DNA from: Dicyema japonicum
Lineage: Eukaryota > Dicyemida > Rhombozoa > Dicyemidae
NCBI GenBank assembly: GCA_011109175.1
Contig: RDEW01000018.1
Coordinates: forward strand, 417,091 to 481,090
DNA length: 64,000 nucleotides
Reading direction: 5' to 3'
This document shows, piece after piece, positions 59,886-64,000 of the stretch. How positions within the stretch are numbered: the first letter of the stretch is position 1; each line of letters opens with the position of its first letter. Below the pieces are notes generated by a model. It searched no databases, was not told where the DNA came from, and worked only from the letters and a program-made list of their open reading frames with translations. The position numbers were made by a program, and so were the translations under genes.

Positions 59886-62260
59886 ATGGAAATACTTTCA
59901 TTATATGCGCGTTGCATCCAGAATATTAGAACAAACTTTTGTGAGAAGAAATATCAAGAATTATGCGAAAAATCTAAGAAAATAATTTCTAAAAAGATTA
60001 TTTAAAGAAATGAGATATTCGAATGATTTCCCTTTAAAAAGAGTATTAAAAGATTCAGATTCAAAAATATACAAGATTCCAGATGTAGTACAGAATAATA
60101 TTTTTTGTGTTGAATTGACTAATCGCAAAAGTAGACGTTAGAGATGTTGTCAAGATGATTCAAGTTTATCCTAATTTATCAAATATTAAAATAAGTGTCC
60201 TATACTCATCAGAAGAGAATCCTATACTACCGTTTTTACCTAATCACATCAAATCATTCACACTTTTAGACACTGATGACCCAGATTTGCTACATTCTCT
60301 TTTTATGACTGGATTTACCAAAATAACATTCCTTGAACTTTCTAGTGAATCTTCTTATAATCCTACAATTTTTAAAAATAGCACATTGAAAATAATGGAG
60401 AAACTGGAACACATAGAATTTTTTAACGTTAAAATTATCGACTTTGAAGAATTTTCTGCAAACTTAAACTGTCCAGAGTCTTTATGGTTCATTTTAAAAA
60501 GTAAAATTCAGTTATTTTGCGTACATGATTTATGGAGATTATAACAAGATATATTTGGATACAAGTATTATTAGCTCTTTTATCAAAAAAGCAAAGAATC
60601 TAACTTTTCTAAATTTATCGGGGTATTTCTTTGACGTTCATAAAGTTACAGAGTAATTGATTATAATAATCTTAGCCAAATGAAAATAAATGGATTGAAT
60701 AAACTTCATTCTAAGTTGACCATCATTTTCACTAAAGATATAAACCAATCGGTACATTTGAGAATATAATATAGAATGATCGAGAATCGGCATTAAATAA
60801 CTTAGTAAGGTTTGCCTATGAAGGACCTCCCGGACTATTGGATGAAACCCTGAATACGTTGAGCAATATTAAAATTCGAAATAACTTCATAAATCGATTT
60901 TTGAGAGTATTTTGAAAATATTATTATAGCTTCTTTCTAAGAAATATAAGGTTGATGACTATAAGAATTCAGATAATATTATGTAACTTAATTGTATAAA
61001 TACAGATCGATTCTTAATGACATCACCGACAAGCACCAGATTTCATATTTTAATCGTTGGTATGAGTTGATATTATTCTTAGTTTAATTTATGATATTTT
61101 TCTTCACGTGACTTTTGGTTACCATGCATTTTCGTGAAGATTATGTACTATAATTTTAAACTATTAGTTTATCGATAATTGTCTAAAGTTATTAGAATTT
61201 TTAAGACCATGGGAGAGATATCAATTTTCGTTTGATAAATTATTTCAATTTAGTTTACCTGCGTTGTGTTTAACGTACAAAGGAATATTTTTATTGGGCT
61301 ACCCCGAATATCAATATTTCCTTTATTGTCGCCCTATTATAAATTCTATGAGCAGAGAATTTCTATATTTTCTTGGTTCTTCAGGATTATCAAAGTTTAA
61401 AATTAATGACATGGTAATTTTAGAAGTGCGTTGAATGTCTTGAAACGTGTAATTACAGAGACTCTTACATATTAAATGTGTTGAAAGATTTTTTAGGTAT
61501 TCAAAATATATTTAGTTAGACGAAAATGAAAAAAATTTGGATTTATTTGTCGAACTAAATGGAATTTATCATATTCACAATATTTTTAAAAAACTTACAT
61601 TTAAACGCCGAATTGAAGGAGATCAAATCATAATTCCAACAATTTTTGCTTTGGAAACTTTAGCTAAATTTCCAAAAGCTAGAAAATTACTAGTATCGTA
61701 TGGAATAATAGAAGATTTATTGTAAAATTTATGTTTCATTAAAGGAATCTTCCTTACAACGAACTTAAATTTTTTGACCAATATTTTATCTGGAGTTTCA
61801 TGTGTTTCATATTGGGGGATGCAAATGATGTTTGTCTCACATTTGTAAGTTTGGATATCGGTAATTTGAATCCAAAAGAATTTATTCTAAATAAGATTTT
61901 TAAATTTATAAAAAAATTTCCATATGTAGCAAATTATGATAATATCTATAATAGGTATTTTAATATTCTATGTCGAAGGTCATTGATGCCAACAATAAAT
62001 TTATTAAATTTTACACGGATGAGCGAATTTGGCTATGGGCTGTCTGGGAATTTGCTAATTTAACAACTGAATATCGTAAATCTTTATTGTAATAATAGGA
62101 AATGAATTTATGGGCATGTTGGTTCCGCATAACATTATTCAAAAAATTGAGAATATATGTGCAATCCAATATGGAAGAGATCCATCACTATGCAGCAATT
62201 TTTATAACAAATTACAATGTTTTTATTTTATAATTTTAGAAATATATTAATCGTCACTAA
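59886..62260 (+). pseudogene. ZYG11-like copy 3, frame-disrupted
   Basis: Colinear with copies 1 and 2 over its whole length: start MEILSLYARCIQNI, LRR-like YPNLSNIKISVLY and NLTFLNLSGYFFDVHKV, and ARM-like MDLFVELNGIYHIHNIF and FALETLAKFPKARKLL. MPTINLLN and WLWAVWEFANLTTE follow (the latter in another frame), ending in TAA at 62258-62260. Micro-introns are at conserved places, for example 25 nt near 60489-60513 and 23 nt starting near 60653. Frame changes relative to the other copies occur near 59992, 60128 and 62005. With at least three lesions it is probably a pseudogene. It is the most divergent of the three. Confidence 0.78.
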
Positions 62261-62269
62261 TTAAGTCTT

Positions 62270-62770
62270 CAAGTTAACTAATCCTTTTTAACATGTGTGT
62301 TTTATGTGTGGTATTATGTGTTTTCTTAGTTTTAAGGGATCACAGATTTTTTTCTTTTTTTCATATAGCCGTCTTAAACAAAGTAATACTTTCGGATAGA
62401 TCATCTCTATCTACTCTGTCGAGAAAACAAACCAACTTACAACCCACTTTATTTTACCAAAGATAAAAAGTCAATATTCAATAATCAACAACTCTATTGC
62501 ACCCAATAAGTTTCGGAATTCTTCAAGCAATTAAAAAGCTAAACACTGGAATGAATATCTGCAAGACCAGAAATTATCTCAGCAGAACTTTTAATATATG
62601 CCCGTAAGATCTAGCCAAAATGATCACCAATGTTTTCAATGGATCTCTTCATGAAGACCATAAGTTTGAACTGGGGAAGGTTGGCTAATACCTTTACAAA
62701 ACCCAAGAAAGCTATTGAAATACTTGTCATTATATGTCCCGTGCATTCGATTTGGTACACATGGGAAAAC
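62270..62770. other. Spacer; no supported gene
   Basis: No recognised element. Confidence 0.3.
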
Positions 62771-62774
62771 TTAT

Positions 62775-62920
62775 AAGTAGGGCGATTTTTGTCAATAAGT
62801 AAAAAATGATGTGTTCTTTATAATTGTTTTAAACCTATAAAAATGTAGCTTTTAATCAAAAAATGTTATATTAATCAAAAGTGGTAAGTCAAAAAAAGTC
62901 GAAATTTTGAGTTTACTTTA
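62775..62920. repeat. Solo terminus related to the 26.1 kb hAT
   Basis: GGCGATTTTTGTCAATAAG, then TTTATAATTGTTTTAAACC and TTTTTAATCAAAAA-type words, run in the same order as 26108-26300. About 75-80% identical by eye over ~140 bp. No transposase follows, so this is a deleted copy or MITE. Confidence 0.6.
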
Positions 62921-64000
62921 GCCACGTGTTACATCTAAATGACAGGTCCCCACAAATGTCCAAAATCGCCGAATAATCTCCAAAATCGCATTTTAACTAT
63001 ACTATAAAAAATCAAAATTTCGACCTCTTCTATCTAGAAACTCGCCCACGTGGTTCCTTGATTTAACTGGGGTGAATTTACCTCGCGATGAATTTACCGG
63101 TTACCGAATTGGAAAGCTGTGTTAGTAGTGGGATTTAAAACTTTTTTCCTATAAAATTCAAATCAATTCATGACCGCCTCTATGAAGAAATCGCCAAGAT
63201 AACACACAGAAAGTATGCTACAAATGAATGGTTTTAATTACGTTCTTACCCCCAAAGGACTTAAAAATAATTATATGCATACAAAGTTGGTTACGAACAT
63301 GTGAACAGAAAGTTTTCAGATTGTATTGAGACATACCATCTGATAATAGACAATCTCAAGGTGACTCTGATCTTTGTGCTTGTAATAGACCTTCTGAGTA
63401 GGTTACAAAATATAAAATACTCAAAAGTGGTTATTGACAATCAAACCTAGGATCTCTTAATTATGCAAATAACCACCTCTGTTTATGGAGGACATATAAA
63501 TATTTTCATGAAAAGAATACACAATAATTTAACCGAAATCTCGAAGTCTGAAGCTTGTTTATTTGACAGAATTTATGAATATCGATTTGAGTCATAGATG
63601 CTAGAAAAGCAGCATTTAAAAAAATTCGGTAAGTCAATTTTTGAATATTAATAAAGAGTACCGAATATATGACACTTGCAAGATTGAATTCGGCTAACAT
63701 AATCAAATCAAAAAATTATCATCTAATCTGGCCTCTATTCGTCCTTGTGGTAAGCTCAGTGCTCGAGTAGTAATGTCTTTTTTTATTTTCGAGTAATATT
63801 TAAGACCAAGAAATATTAATCATTTTGCCTGGAAACACACATGTATTTTGTAAAATAGTAAAATTCTCTTTCTGCAGCGATAAAGTATAGGGTTTTAACT
63901 ATGACTTAATTGCTTAATATTAATTATATTTTTTTCAAAAATGGATTGATAGCGCTTTTTGTGTCAAATTAAGGTTAAGGATGACATATTACTTTTTGAT
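62921..64000. other. Intergenic to window end; no supported gene
   Basis: AT-rich, with only short isolated frames (for example 63506-63706, -). No domains, RNAs or element ends recognised. Confidence 0.35.

Noticed and set aside
1..64000. CRISPR arrays, bacterial operons, prophage
   Set aside because: No regularly spaced short repeats, no ribosome-binding-site/operon organisation; genes are intron-bearing and eukaryotic.

Overview
This is AT-rich eukaryotic DNA and most likely metazoan. The diagnostic signal is intron length. Genes that can be read exon by exon carry GT-AG introns of only about 20-29 nt, mostly 22-25 (one is 40 nt). Spliced this way they give animal-type proteins: a LENG1-like CIR-domain protein, the mitochondrial CDP-DAG synthase TAMM41, a PIP kinase, and three copies of a ZYG11-like (LRR plus armadillo) Cullin-2 substrate receptor. 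Introns this short in an animal gene set match what is described for dicyemid mesozoans (Dicyema). That assignment is an inference; ciliates with similar introns do not fit the gene content or the use of TAA, TAG and TGA as stops.

Layout. 0.95-9.8 kb (+): one giant coiled-coil gene with about 64 micro-introns, about 2,400 residues, containing a tandemly amplified exon cassette and repeated SUMO-interacting-motif-like peptides. 10-12 kb: decayed RTE-like pieces. 12.6-13.4 kb (-): small gene with one C2H2 finger. 13.4-17.6 kb: retroelement fragments and a nearly complete but broken RTE-like element (-). 18.08-20.66 kb: a hAT element with terminal inverted repeats and a perfect 8-bp target duplication. 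21.5-23.0 kb (+): uncharacterised repeat-rich gene. 24.9-25.7 kb (-): LENG1. 26.1-27.7 kb: a second, decayed hAT. 29.0-30.1 kb (-): TAMM41. 30.1-31.4 kb: RTE-like element. 31.9-34.2 kb (+): ZYG11-like copy 1. 34.8-39.0 kb: retroelement fragments. 39.3-41.6 kb (+): PIP kinase. 42.5-43.0 kb (-): MULE-type transposase remnant. 43.0-46.0 kb (+): retroelement with a PHD finger, RT and restriction-like endonuclease. 48.3-50.7 kb (+): ZYG11-like copy 2. 52.6-59.8 kb: a graveyard of hAT, jockey/CR1-like and RTE-like pieces. 59.9-62.3 kb (+): ZYG11-like copy 3.

The host genes do not form an operon. They are ordinary separate nuclear genes embedded in transposon debris. The strongest leads are the coiled-coil/SIM gene, the ZYG11 family expansion, and the rule that nearly every 3n-length micro-intron holds an in-frame stop. 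Several otherwise convincing genes have isolated 1-nt frame lesions, often at homopolymers, so residual assembly error and true pseudogenisation cannot be separated here. All gene structures were read by eye; no searches were run.
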